From contig NZ_JAGFMD010000002.1 in the NCBI RefSeq assembly GCF_017592825.1, forward strand, positions 248,001 through 312,000: a stretch of 64,000 nt of DNA, given 5' to 3'. This DNA is from Roseivirga sp. E12. GTDB taxonomy: Bacteria > Bacteroidota > Bacteroidia > Cytophagales > Cyclobacteriaceae. Made by a program: the position numbers and the translations under genes. How positions within the stretch are numbered: position 1 is the stretch's first letter; the number at the start of each line of letters is the position of its first letter. The notes under the pieces are model-generated. The model saw only the letters and a list, made by a program, of their open reading frames with translations. It ran no database searches and was not told where the DNA came from. Below are positions 28,295 to 36,794 of this stretch, piece by piece.

Positions 28295-28693
28295 ATGACC
28301 AGACAATCAAAATTCCTTTTCAGACTATTTGTCCTTATCGCATTCACATCATTTGCCCAACTAGCGACAGCTCAAACTACATCAAGCGATGCACATAAAA
28401 TTGAAAACAAGGAGTTGAAAGCCTATGTAGGCGAGTATATCTATGATAACAATTCTGAGCAAGGATTTGACATAACAGTTAGTATGGATGGCGGTGCCAA
28501 ACTAATGGCGCAGCCCACCAATAAATCTCAGCCAATAACACTTCTTGTGGCATTCGAAGAAGATAAGTTTGACCTTACTAATACCGGAGGGTTAAAAATG
28601 GAATTCAAGAGAAATGACAAGAAGGAAATTGTATCGCTCACTATTTGGAGTGACGGGCATTCATTTACCTGTTTGAGAAAAAAAGGGAGTTGA
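28295..28693 (+). CDS. Small exported protein with DUF3471-like fold
   Basis: This 132-aa protein has a signal peptide (FRLFVLIAFTSFAQLATAQT). The mature part (LKAYVGEYIYDNNSEQGFDI, then FDLTNTGGLKMEFKRNDKKE) resembles the lipocalin-like DUF3471 domain often found behind beta-lactamase-type hydrolases, here on its own. The role is unknown. It is 58 bp upstream of a MacB-like permease and divergent from the alpha-2-macroglobulin gene. An inverted repeat GATGCAA/TTGCATC follows its stop codon. Confidence 0.75.
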   Translation: MTRQSKFLFRLFVLIAFTSFAQLATAQTTSSDAHKIENKELKAYVGEYIYDNNSEQGFDITVSMDGGAKLMAQPTNKSQPITLLVAFEEDKFDLTNTGGLKMEFKRNDKKEIVSLTIWSDGHSFTCLRKKGS

Positions 28694-28751
28694 TGCAACC
28701 TTGGAGATGGCTTTTGCATCTCACTAAGCATAAGGTCAAAACTCAACCAAC

Positions 28752-31112
28752 ATGCTTAAATCATATCTCAAAACTACTTTGCGGACTATTAAACGTAGTC
28801 CGCTAGCTTCTTTTATTAATATTTTCGGATTGGCCATGGCACTAGGCGTAGCCATTATGGTATATGCCTTTGTGGATATGGAGTATACTACCGACCAGTT
28901 TCACGAAAACAAAGGTGATATATACATGGCCACCTCCTTTCTTAACCGAAGTGGTCAGGAAGCCGAATATGGTATAACCCCCTCTCCTTTTGCCGAGGTC
29001 TTAATGAATGACTTCCCGCAAATCGACCGGGTAGTGAGAGTAGAACGATTAAGTGGAGTTTTAAAGAATGGTGCTAACGTATTCAATCAAAGCTTCAGTT
29101 TTGTTGACCCTGAGTTCTTAGACATGTTCACCTTCCCATTGAAATGGGGAGATAAATCAGCACTCAATCAGCCAAACAAGATTATCATAAGTGAGAACAC
29201 CTCAATTAAGTATTTCGGTGATAAAAACCCACTAGGGGAATCCATGACCTTCGAATTCGGGTCTAATCGGTATACTTTTGAAGTAGCTGGAGTAGCCAAA
29301 AAGTTTCCATACAAGAGAAGCATGGCCTTTCAAGTACTAGTCAACTTCGATCAACTAAAACAGGTAAATCCGGATATTGACCTAACAAGCTGGGGTAGAT
29401 TTCTGGATGCCACATTCATTCAACTTGACGATCCTTCGGCAATAAGCAACATCACTCAAAACGTACAGCAATATGTAGCGCTTCAAAACGAGGTGAGAAA
29501 GGACTATCCTGCAACGCGCTTTCGTTTCTTCGCATGGACTGATTTGTACACCAAGGGTGATCATATGAGGAATACCATCACAGGGAGTACAGATGGTATT
29601 GGGAGTCTAGTATTATCAATTATAGCTGGGTTTATTCTCGTCCTGGCGATTTTCAACTACATCAACATAGCGATAGTATCTGCAACCAAACGGCTTAAAG
29701 AAATTGGTGTTCGCAAGGTCATGGGGAGCACTCGGAAATCATTGGTTTTTCAATTTCTAGCAGAAAACGTATTCCTAACACTAGTAGCCTTGGTGTTTGG
29801 TTTTATCCTAGGTACCACCGTTTTAATTCCAGGCTTCGATCAGATGTTTGATATCGGAATGGAATTCGATATTGCTCAACCATCACTTTGGGTTTTCCTT
29901 TTGATATTGGTTGTATTTACTGGGCTTGCCTCAGGGGCCTATCCGGCATTGTACATATCCAATTTCAGCGCAGTACACATCTTTAGAGGGAGGTTGAAGT
30001 TTGGAGGCAAGAACAAGATGACGAAGGTATTTCTAACCTTTCAGTACATACTGGCCTGCATTGCGGTAGTTGGTGGCATAATGTTCACCCAAAATACTAC
30101 CTTCCAAAAAAGTCAGGATTGGGGGTACAATGAAGAAGCCACCATTAGTGCCAACGTCTTTCCAGCCACAGAAGCAATGCAGTTAATGGCAGCAATGGAA
30201 GCCAACCCTAATATAGAATCGATAGCACCATCAAAACATCACCTCAGTAGACGGGCTACCCGAATGGAAATCCAAATCTTGGAAGAAGACTTGGATATAC
30301 TCACTTTGGAAGTAGGGCCTGAATACATTGAAACCATGGAACTAGAAGTTGTTACAGGTAGATCGTTTGAAAAGGGTCGTGAAGCAGATTTTCAAAACGT
30401 ATTGGTCAACGAGCGTATGGCCAGAATAATTAACCCAGAGGGTGCTCTTGGCGAACGCTTCAAATCAGATACCTTGAGTTATGCCGTAATAGGCATTATC
30501 AAAGACTTTCATCAGGATGACTTCTCTGAAGAAATCGAACCAATGATTATAAAGCTTAGTCCAGAAGATGAGTACTCTTTTGTTTCTATGAGAGTAAAAC
30601 CCGGAACTCTGGTTTCCACTTATGAAGCACTTGAAGACAAGTGGGCAGAGCTATTTCCCGAAAAGCCATTTGGAGGCTTCTATCAAGAGGCGACACTTGA
30701 GAACTATTTCAGAGAAATTGACGGACATGGGAAGCTCATGCGTATTGTCGCATCTATGTGCATTATTCTATCATGCCTTGGATTGTATGGACTTGTATCG
30801 CTCAATGTTGCTAGCAGAACCAAGGAATTCAGCATTAGAAAAGCCCTAGGCGCTGGGTTGAAAAACTTAGCCTACGTCATAAACAGGCAATTTGTAGTGT
30901 TCTTGGCAGTGGCGCTTATCCTTGGTCTTCCAATAAGCTATATGCTAATGAGCTCACTATTCGAGACGGTCTATGAAGTACATAAACCCATAACTGTTAT
31001 ACCATTTGCAATTGCTTTTGTGATAGTGGTAGCCATGGTTATCACTACCGTTTCATCGCAGATTAGAAAGGTAATGACAACTGCGCCAACTGAAGGCTTA
31101 AGAAGCGAATAA
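28752..31112 (+). CDS. MacB/FtsX-like ABC transporter permease (orphan)
   Basis: This 786-aa permease has the two-half layout common in Bacteroidota: helix 1 (ASFINIFGLAMALGVAIMVY), a periplasmic MacB_PCD domain, three helices with the FtsX motif ATKRLKEIGVRKVMGSTRKS, then a second periplasmic domain and three more helices with ASRTKEFSIRKALGAG. There is no ATPase domain. It needs a partner ATPase; the nearest of the right type is at 12412. It stands alone on its strand and ends at a shared terminator. The substrate is unknown. Confidence 0.92.
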   Translation: MLKSYLKTTLRTIKRSPLASFINIFGLAMALGVAIMVYAFVDMEYTTDQFHENKGDIYMATSFLNRSGQEAEYGITPSPFAEVLMNDFPQIDRVVRVERLSGVLKNGANVFNQSFSFVDPEFLDMFTFPLKWGDKSALNQPNKIIISENTSIKYFGDKNPLGESMTFEFGSNRYTFEVAGVAKKFPYKRSMAFQVLVNFDQLKQVNPDIDLTSWGRFLDATFIQLDDPSAISNITQNVQQYVALQNEVRKDYPATRFRFFAWTDLYTKGDHMRNTITGSTDGIGSLVLSIIAGFILVLAIFNYINIAIVSATKRLKEIGVRKVMGSTRKSLVFQFLAENVFLTLVALVFGFILGTTVLIPGFDQMFDIGMEFDIAQPSLWVFLLILVVFTGLASGAYPALYISNFSAVHIFRGRLKFGGKNKMTKVFLTFQYILACIAVVGGIMFTQNTTFQKSQDWGYNEEATISANVFPATEAMQLMAAMEANPNIESIAPSKHHLSRRATRMEIQILEEDLDILTLEVGPEYIETMELEVVTGRSFEKGREADFQNVLVNERMARIINPEGALGERFKSDTLSYAVIGIIKDFHQDDFSEEIEPMIIKLSPEDEYSFVSMRVKPGTLVSTYEALEDKWAELFPEKPFGGFYQEATLENYFREIDGHGKLMRIVASMCIILSCLGLYGLVSLNVASRTKEFSIRKALGAGLKNLAYVINRQFVVFLAVALILGLPISYMLMSSLFETVYEVHKPITVIPFAIAFVIVVAMVITTVSSQIRKVMTTAPTEGLRSE

Positions 31113-31118
31113 AGAATT

Positions 31119-31144
31119 TAGGAGCAGGTTTAAACTTGCTCCTA
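31119..31144. terminator. Bidirectional terminator
   Basis: TAGGAGCA and TGCTCCTA form a perfect 8-bp stem that extends inward by a G-T and three Watson-Crick pairs. CTTTTT follows on the plus strand. The right arm includes the stop codon of the convergent HAD gene. Confidence 0.75.
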
Positions 31145-31654
31145 GCTTTTTCCAACTATGAGTTTAACGGCCTCTCTCAGGTTTGCTGAAGCACTATCAG
31201 CCAAAGGTGATGGTGTCTCTGGAGTAATTTGAATGGTTTTTAGCCCGACTTTCTTAGCCGGAATCATATCACTTTCTCTGTCACCAATCATCCATGAATT
31301 CGTAATGTCAACATTATGCTTGGCAATGGCTCTTTCAAACATTAGAGAACCTGGCTTTCGTGATAATGACTTGCTGACGGAATCATAGCCTGGAGCGAAA
31401 TAGATATCGTCAAGTACATTCTGAGACACTGCCTGAAGGCGTTGGTGACAGTCCATCACAAAGGCATCATCATAAGTCCCCTTAGCAATACCGCTCTGAT
31501 TGGTCACAACGATCAAAGTAAAACCAGATTTCTTGAGTCTCATTAAGCCTTCGGCAACTCCTTCTTTGATTTTGAACTCATCCATTGAAGTTACCTGGTA
31601 ACCCAGTTCTTCATTGAGAACCCCATCCCTATCTAGAAATACAGCTTTTTTCAT
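31142..31654 (-). CDS. HAD-IIIA phosphatase, GmhB/HisB-like
   Basis: This 170-aa HAD enzyme has motif I FLDRDGVLN (nucleophile Asp8, acid Asp10), motif II VVTNQSGIAKG, motif III Lys in SRKPGS and motif IV MIGDRESDM. It most resembles D-glycero-D-manno-heptose 1,7-bisphosphate 7-phosphatase, used for LPS heptose. The zinc-binding Cys/His loop usual in GmhB just before the motif III Lys is absent: the stretch APGYDSVSKSLSRKPG has no Cys. So the substrate could differ. It converges on the permease gene. Confidence 0.8.
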   Translation of the reverse strand: MKKAVFLDRDGVLNEELGYQVTSMDEFKIKEGVAEGLMRLKKSGFTLIVVTNQSGIAKGTYDDAFVMDCHQRLQAVSQNVLDDIYFAPGYDSVSKSLSRKPGSLMFERAIAKHNVDITNSWMIGDRESDMIPAKKVGLKTIQITPETPSPLADSASANLREAVKLIVGKS

Positions 31655-31796
31655 TTAACAATTATTGAGACATGGTTGAAAACTATCCCTTTCCTGAGAC
31701 GTTCAACCATTTACCGAAGTACAAGTGGCTTAAAGTAAATTAATTTTCACGACCTGAAGCCCGTATTTGAGATTATATTAGATTTGTGTGCCTCAT

Positions 31797-32582
31797 ATGA
31801 GCGATAGCCTAGTTATCATACCGACCTATAACGAGAAAGAGAACATCGAAGAGATGATCGAGGCAGTGATGTCTCAACCTTCGAACTTCCACTTACTTAT
31901 AGTCGATGATGGGTCACCAGATGGTACTGGGGCTCTAGTCAAAGCGAAAATGGAGGCTTATCCCGATCGTATCTTCATAGAAGAACGCTCTGGAAAATTG
32001 GGATTAGGTACTGCTTATATCCATGGTTTCCGATGGGCATTAAAGCGAAACTATCAGTACATTTTTGAAATGGATGCTGACTTCTCTCACAACCCAGAAG
32101 ATCTTAATAGACTCTATTCAGCTTGTAAAAATGATGGCAACGAAATGGCTATCGGTTCGCGGTACGTCACAGGAGTTAATGTGGTTAACTGGCCTATGAG
32201 TAGGGTTATGCTGTCATATTTTGCCAGTCACTATGTGAGGATTGTAACGGGCATGCCAATAAGTGACACGACTGCAGGTTTTAAGTGCTATCATCGATCT
32301 ATTTTGGAAACAATTGAACTAGACAAAGTTCGGTTTATGGGGTACGCATTCCAGATAGAAATGAAGTTCCTCACTTGGAAGTATGGATTTAAAATCACCG
32401 AAGTGCCTATCATTTTTACCGATCGGACGAGAGGTGAATCTAAAATGAGTGGCGGCATTATAAAGGAAGCCGTAATTGGCGTAATGCAAATAAAAATCGG
32501 AAGCCTCTTCCGTTCCTACCGAAGAGAGATGGAGACCACTCAATTAATCGAAGCGAATGGCCTTGACAGGGCTAATTCTTGA
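31797..32582 (+). CDS. Polyprenol monophosphomannose synthase-like glycosyltransferase
   Basis: This 261-aa GT2 enzyme opens with LVIIPTYNEKENIEEMIE, then LLIVDDGSPDGTGALV, GLGTAYIHGFRWAL and the metal site EMDADFSHNPEDL. These are hallmarks of dolichol-phosphate mannose synthase homologues, which make a polyprenyl-phosphate sugar for membrane glycosyltransferases. There is no membrane tail. The frame also has a GTG at 31788, but the ATG at 31797 gives the usual N-terminus. A TAGATTTG box lies at 31779, very near the start. Its 3' end overlaps the convergent LolC/E-like gene by 39 bp. Confidence 0.9.
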   Translation: MSDSLVIIPTYNEKENIEEMIEAVMSQPSNFHLLIVDDGSPDGTGALVKAKMEAYPDRIFIEERSGKLGLGTAYIHGFRWALKRNYQYIFEMDADFSHNPEDLNRLYSACKNDGNEMAIGSRYVTGVNVVNWPMSRVMLSYFASHYVRIVTGMPISDTTAGFKCYHRSILETIELDKVRFMGYAFQIEMKFLTWKYGFKITEVPIIFTDRTRGESKMSGGIIKEAVIGVMQIKIGSLFRSYRREMETTQLIEANGLDRANS

Positions 32583-33764
32583 AATCACCGCTGTCGGAAT
32601 AATTAATACCAGTGCTACAATTACCAATGTCAGTAGGTTAATACCTATTGTACTCAACCAATTCCAATCAATCGGCACATGATCCATATAATATGTAGAA
32701 GGTTCTAGTGGTATCAGTTCGAAGTAATATTGAAGTACACCAAAGGCAATGGCGATCACATTACCAAGCAGAAGTCCTTTGATAACCAATCGCACGCCAT
32801 TGTAAGCGAATATTCTTCTGATTAGTCTATTCGTTGCACCAAAGGCCTTGAAGGAGCCAATCATCTGGGTTCTCTCCATAATTAGGATGAATAAGACCGA
32901 GATCATGTTAAAGCAGGCTACAAATAAGATCAGGGTAATGAGGATATATACGTTCTGGGACAATAGACCCAACCAATCAAAAATCTGCACGAACTTCTCG
33001 TTTACCTTTTCGGTGTATTGCTCTACACTAATTTTCTGAATGATGGAATCGTCAGCCTCATCTAGTCTGTCCACATCTTTAACAAAAACTTCATAGCCAC
33101 CCACCTGATCGGCAGTCCAGTCGTTAAGGCTTCGAATCATGTTAATGTCCCCGATGACAGTCTTTTCATCGAAGTTATCGAGGCCAGTATTGAAGATTCC
33201 TGAAACCACCATGCTCCTTCTGCGGGGAGGGTCCATAATGAAAACCGTCACCAATCGATCGCCCAGCTCGACATTCATCCGATCTGCCATACGTTGACTC
33301 AACATGACGGTGTTCGTCACTAACTTGGTCGTGTCAAAAACAGGGATTTCACCCGCGACCATATAATCTTGGAAGGCCTCACGATCGAAAGAATTGCCTA
33401 TTCCTTTGAACAGCAAGCCAAAATTCTCACCATTGCGGTTTATCAAACCTGGCTTATGAGCAAACTCCTGAATGTGCCTTACATAAGGATCGTTTTTTAG
33501 TAATTCCATCCGCTCATCCGTAACAATGATCGGCTCTTCTTCAAAAGAGTTATTGAGCGAGAATTTCTTAATCTGAATGTGCCCCGAAAAAGTGAATATC
33601 TTATCCTTGATGTTATTCTGAAAGCCTCCCAGCACTTGAAAAGAGATAACCATTATGGCAATACCCAAGGCGACACTGGCGATAGCCACGCGATGGATGA
33701 TAGATGAAAAACTACCCTTATCTGTAGCATTGATTCTTTTGGAAATGAAATAAGGGAGGTTCAA
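32544..33764 (-). CDS. LolC/E-like ABC transporter permease
   Basis: This 406-aa protein starts MNLPYFISKRI with a TTG codon. It has a first helix (VAIASVALGIAIMVISFQVL), a periplasmic MacB_PCD domain, and three C-terminal helices with MERTQMIGSFKAFGATNRLI, the FtsX-type coupling motif. The length and four-helix layout fit the LolC/LolE lipoprotein-release permease rather than the 790-aa MacB-like ones. It is alone, without LolD or a second permease beside it. A TATATTTG box lies about 30 bp upstream on the minus strand. It overlaps the convergent gene by 39 bp, yet ends in the normal ISPVKAIRFD. Confidence 0.88.
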   Translation of the reverse strand: MNLPYFISKRINATDKGSFSSIIHRVAIASVALGIAIMVISFQVLGGFQNNIKDKIFTFSGHIQIKKFSLNNSFEEEPIIVTDERMELLKNDPYVRHIQEFAHKPGLINRNGENFGLLFKGIGNSFDREAFQDYMVAGEIPVFDTTKLVTNTVMLSQRMADRMNVELGDRLVTVFIMDPPRRRSMVVSGIFNTGLDNFDEKTVIGDINMIRSLNDWTADQVGGYEVFVKDVDRLDEADDSIIQKISVEQYTEKVNEKFVQIFDWLGLLSQNVYILITLILFVACFNMISVLFILIMERTQMIGSFKAFGATNRLIRRIFAYNGVRLVIKGLLLGNVIAIAFGVLQYYFELIPLEPSTYYMDHVPIDWNWLSTIGINLLTLVIVALVLIIPTAVISRISPVKAIRFD

Positions 33765-33810
33765 GATTATGGTTAATTTTAACGCAATTCCTCAAATATA
33801 AACGAAGCGA

Positions 33811-34962
33811 ATGATTCGACTACTGCTCGCCCTCTGCATTTTTTCTGTTTTTGCCTGTTCCAATGCGCAAGAACTTCAGCTTGGGGCCGAAAGAATGGAG
33901 GCATACCTACCTAGTCTTGAGGAAAAAAGAGTAGCCTTGGTGGTTAATCAAACCTCAGTAATCAATAATACGCACCTGGTTGATACGCTGATTTCCAGAG
34001 GAGTCAATGTCGTAAAAGTGATGGCTCCAGAACATGGTTTTCGAGGTGAAGCTCCTGACGGAGCCAAAATAGATGATGCAAAAGATGAGAAAACTGGCCT
34101 GCCGATCATTTCCATTTATGGTAGAACAAAAAAACCAAGTCCAGAAATGCTCGAGGATGTCGATGTGCTGATTTTCGATATTCAGGATGTAGGCATTAGA
34201 TTTTACACTTTTATCAGCACCATGCACTACGTAATGGAGGCTGCTGCCGAAAATGATAAAGAGGTCATTGTACTAGACCGACCTAATCCTAATGGCATGT
34301 ATGTGGACGGACCAGTGAAAGACGATGATATCAACGCCTTTGTGGCTATGCACCCCATTCCAATTGTACATGGCTTAACAGTTGGTGAATTAGCATTGAT
34401 GATTAATGGTGAAGGATGGCTAAGTGATGCCGTTAAATCAAAGTTGACAGTAGTCGCAATGGATGAATGGGATCATAATTCAATCTATGACCTTCCTATC
34501 AAACCTTCGCCAAACCTACCTAATGATAACGCAATTGCCCTCTACCCTACGCTTGGCCTTTTTGAAGGATCGGTAGTCAGCGTTGGCAGGGGAACCGATT
34601 TTCCCTTCGAAGTAATTGGGCATCCAGACTATTCAAAAGGCACTTTTAGCTTTACACCTCAACCTAATGGAGGCTCAAAGTATCCGCCCATGGAAGGCAA
34701 ACTATGCCAAGGTAAATACTTTGGTGACGAAGCTGCCCCGAGAGAGTTGACCTTAAAATACCTTCTTGACTATCATGCTGACCTGAAGGATGACACCACG
34801 TTTTTTAGGTCCTACATAGACCAGCTTTCAGGGACTAAGGAGTTTAGGAAGCAGGTAGAAGCAGGTTGGTCTGAAGAAGAGATTAAAGCCACTTGGCAAC
34901 CTAAGTTAGATGCTTACAAGGCCATGAGAAAGAAGTATTTACTTTACCCTGATTTCGAATAA
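33811..34962 (+). CDS. namZ: NamZ-type exo-beta-N-acetylmuramidase (DUF1343)
   Basis: This 383-aa protein has a lipoprotein-like signal (CIFSVFACSNAQ). The DUF1343 hallmarks are VALVVNQTSV, APEHGFRGEAPDG, YGRTKKPS, LIFDIQDVGIRFYTF, LDRPNPNG and PSPNLPNDNAIALYPTLGLFEGS, ending in the family-typical WQPKLDAYKAMRKKYLLYPDF. DUF1343 members were shown to be NamZ, which removes terminal MurNAc from peptidoglycan fragments for cell-wall recycling. It is divergent from the LolC/E-like gene and abuts fmt with no gap, so it probably heads a namZ-fmt-folA operon. Confidence 0.93.
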   Translation: MIRLLLALCIFSVFACSNAQELQLGAERMEAYLPSLEEKRVALVVNQTSVINNTHLVDTLISRGVNVVKVMAPEHGFRGEAPDGAKIDDAKDEKTGLPIISIYGRTKKPSPEMLEDVDVLIFDIQDVGIRFYTFISTMHYVMEAAAENDKEVIVLDRPNPNGMYVDGPVKDDDINAFVAMHPIPIVHGLTVGELALMINGEGWLSDAVKSKLTVVAMDEWDHNSIYDLPIKPSPNLPNDNAIALYPTLGLFEGSVVSVGRGTDFPFEVIGHPDYSKGTFSFTPQPNGGSKYPPMEGKLCQGKYFGDEAAPRELTLKYLLDYHADLKDDTTFFRSYIDQLSGTKEFRKQVEAGWSEEEIKATWQPKLDAYKAMRKKYLLYPDFE

Positions 34963-35883
34963 ATGCAGGATCTACGCATCATATATATGGGAACACCAGA
35001 GTTTGCAGTGCCAAGTTTGCAAATACTGGTAGAAAACGGCTTCAATGTAGTGGCAGTCATTACAGCCCCCGACCGTCCGAAAGGTAGGGGTCAAAAGGTA
35101 GCCACAACACCGGTGAAAGACTATGCCGTTTCGCAGAACATTCCCGTTTTGCAACCTACCAACCTAAAGTCTCCAGAGTTTCTTGAAGAGCTGAAAAGTT
35201 ATAACGCTAACCTTCAGATAGTAGTGGCTTTCAGAATGTTGCCGGTGGCTGTCTGGGATATGCCCGAAATTGGCACTTTCAACCTGCATGGTTCTTTGCT
35301 TCCACAATATAGAGGCGCTGCACCTATCAATTGGGCCATTATTAATGGCGAAAAAGAAACTGGTGTCACCACCTTCTTTCTGAAACACGAAATCGATACA
35401 GGCAATATCATATTTCAAGAAAAGGAGACCATTGAAGAAGATGATACTGTCGGAGATGTCTATGGTCGACTTATGGAAAAGGGAGCACACTTAGTGCTCA
35501 AAACCGTTCGGGCCATCCAAGCTGGTGATTATCCGCAAGAGCCTCAAGACACGAATCAAGAGATTAAGCATGCCCCAAAAATCTTTAAGGAGACCTGCGA
35601 GATTGACTGGACCAAATCTTCCGAAGAGGTCTACAACTTTATAAGAGGCTTATCTCCTTACCCTGCAGCATGGACACATCTAAATGGAAAGAAGTTCAAG
35701 ATTTTTGGAGCCAAAAAATTGGACTTTACCAGCGTTGGTGAAAAGCCAGGTGACTATGAAACGGACAACAAGTCTTACTTGCATATCCAAACCGGAGGCA
35801 ATGCAATAGCCATCACCCAACTGCAAATGGAAGGAAAGAAGCGTATGGACATTAAGTCATTTTTACTAGGAAACACCTTATGA
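34963..35883 (+). CDS. fmt: Methionyl-tRNA formyltransferase
   Basis: This 306-aa enzyme formylates initiator Met-tRNA with 10-formyl-THF. The N-terminal domain shows RIIYMGTPEFAVPSL, TAPDRPKGRGQKV and the catalytic HGSLLPQYRGAAPINWAI, in which the Asn-His-Asp set is expected (NLHGSLL; HEIDTGNI). The C-terminal OB-like domain includes NFIRGLSPYPAAWTHLNGK. It starts on the base after the namZ stop and overlaps folA by 4 bp; pairing with a folate enzyme makes metabolic sense. Confidence 0.97.
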   Translation: MQDLRIIYMGTPEFAVPSLQILVENGFNVVAVITAPDRPKGRGQKVATTPVKDYAVSQNIPVLQPTNLKSPEFLEELKSYNANLQIVVAFRMLPVAVWDMPEIGTFNLHGSLLPQYRGAAPINWAIINGEKETGVTTFFLKHEIDTGNIIFQEKETIEEDDTVGDVYGRLMEKGAHLVLKTVRAIQAGDYPQEPQDTNQEIKHAPKIFKETCEIDWTKSSEEVYNFIRGLSPYPAAWTHLNGKKFKIFGAKKLDFTSVGEKPGDYETDNKSYLHIQTGGNAIAITQLQMEGKKRMDIKSFLLGNTL

Positions 35884-36386
35884 TCAGGACAATAGTAGTA
35901 GCCAAAGCCAAGAACAATGCGATCGGTAAAGACAATGATTTACTATGGAGATTGCCTGATGACTTTAAGTTCTTCAAAGAGGTGACCGTTGACCATTTTG
36001 TCATTCTAGGTCGCAAAACATTCGATTCACTACCAGGCCTTCTCCCAAGAAGGACTTTTGTGATAATAACCAGGCAGCAAGATTATGTGGCACCAGAAGG
36101 TCACTTTGTGGTACATAGTTTAGAAGAAGCCTTTGAGCTTTGTGAAGTTCAGCATTCGCTAAAAGAAGTCTTTATTATTGGTGGTGGTGTTATTTACAAA
36201 GACTCCATCGATAAGGGCATGGTAGATAAAATGTTGATCACTGAAGTAGATGCTGAGATTGACGGAGCGGATACTTTCTTTCCTGAGTTTAATGAGCACG
36301 AATGGAATGAAGCCGGTCGCATTCACCACACTGCAGACGATCGCCACAAGTATGCCTTTGATTTTGTGACCTACACGAAAAAATAA
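35880..36386 (+). CDS. folA: Dihydrofolate reductase
   Basis: This 168-aa enzyme reduces dihydrofolate with NADPH. Motifs are VVAKAKNNAIGKDNDLLWRLPDDFKFFKE, in short IGKDNDLLWRLPDD with the catalytic Asp, VILGRKTFDSLP, and EVFIIGGGVIYKDSI. It overlaps fmt by 4 bp (ATGA) and is the last gene of that operon. Directly after its stop codon comes a block of palindromic repeats, starting at 36388. Confidence 0.97.
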   Translation: MIRTIVVAKAKNNAIGKDNDLLWRLPDDFKFFKEVTVDHFVILGRKTFDSLPGLLPRRTFVIITRQQDYVAPEGHFVVHSLEEAFELCEVQHSLKEVFIIGGGVIYKDSIDKGMVDKMLITEVDAEIDGADTFFPEFNEHEWNEAGRIHHTADDRHKYAFDFVTYTKK

Positions 36387-36387
36387 A

Positions 36388-36429
36388 CTCCTCCCCTTGT
36401 AAGGGGAGGTGCCTGAAAGGCGGAGGGGT
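36388..36429 (+). repeat. Palindromic element A, left copy
   Basis: A 9-bp stem CCTCCCCTT/AAGGGGAGG with a 2-nt loop is followed by TGCC and a small GCCT/AGGC hairpin, then a GGAGGGG tail complementary to the start. It begins 2 bp after the folA stop codon. An inverted relative lies at 36506-36547. Confidence 0.8.
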
Positions 36430-36549
36430 ATGAGAAACTTACATCACAAAACAATTTGGATTACTGGAGCCTCCTCAGGCGTAGGCGAAGCCAAACAACT
36501 CAGCCAACTCCCTCGCCTTCGGCACTCCCTCTTCAAAGAGGGAGATTAA
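36430..36549 (+). pseudogene. Duplicated 5' fragment of the downstream SDR gene
   Basis: A 39-codon frame (ATG 36430 to TAA 36549) reads MRNLHHKTIWITGASSGVGE and then AKQLSQL before running into a palindromic element. The stretch 36439-36509 matches 36804-36880 of the SDR gene at nearly every base (two substitutions in the first 54 bp, then a 6-bp deletion and one change). The deletion removes the codons for LSK-type residues. Only the nucleotide-binding TGASSGVG turn is present, so it cannot be an enzyme. It is bounded by inverted palindromes on both sides. I call it a duplication scar; whether the short frame is translated is unknown. Confidence 0.85.
36506..36547 (-). repeat. Palindromic element A, right inverted copy
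   Basis: Read on the minus strand, a 9-bp stem CTCCCTCTT/AAGAGGGAG with a 2-nt loop is followed by TGCC and a GCC/GGC hairpin, matching the layout of 36388-36429. The stem sequences differ, but the changes keep pairing, which points to a conserved structure. Confidence 0.78.
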
Positions 36550-36732
36550 TATTGACAACAAAATCATTTCCAGCCTAAGATCATATAATAAATGAAAGTT
36601 GGCTGACCTGCGCGGGTGGAGATCCAACATCAGCGTGACCATCGACCGATAAAAAAACTAAGGGCACAATTCCACTTCGATGGTTTTGATACCTGCCTTT
36701 GTCGGCAGACAGGTTGGTCGCCTTTTCTTTTG

Positions 36733-36766
36733 TTACTTTTCTTTTGGAGAATCAAAAGAAAAGTAA
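36733..36766. repeat. Perfect 14-bp hairpin element
   Basis: TTACTTTTCTTTTG and its complement CAAAAGAAAAGTAA flank a 6-nt GAGAAT loop. A second copy of the CTTTTCTTTTG word lies just upstream (36722-36732). Similar pyrimidine-rich foldbacks recur in Bacteroidota genomes as I remember them, but I cannot check copies here. It lies 28 bp before the SDR start and has no T-run typical of a simple terminator. Confidence 0.75.
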
Positions 36767-36794
36767 ATTCCACTGAATCGCGTATTTTACTGCC

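Larger units (their letters stand above)
36387..36794. other. 408-bp repeat-rich intergenic block
   Basis: Between folA and the SDR gene lie two inverted palindromic elements (36388-36429, 36506-36547), between them a copy of the SDR gene 5' end (36430 on), then a region with a GTTGG/CCAAC dyad (about 36600-36630), a CTGCC/GGCAG hairpin (36693-36708) and a 14-bp-stem hairpin (36733-36766). I see no intact gene. The density of foldback structures is unlike the rest of the window. Confidence 0.85.

Noticed and set aside
33793-33800. TATATTTG box as a firm promoter of the LolC/E-like gene
   Set aside because: The -7 match is exact but there is no TTG at the right distance, so it is only mentioned with the gene.
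36388-36547. CRISPR array
   Set aside because: There are only two inverted, non-identical palindromes with one gene-derived sequence between them and no cas genes; the structure is not direct repeats with spacers.
36430-36549. 39-codon frame as a functional small protein
   Set aside because: It is a partial copy of the SDR start that continues into a palindromic repeat; better read as a duplication scar.
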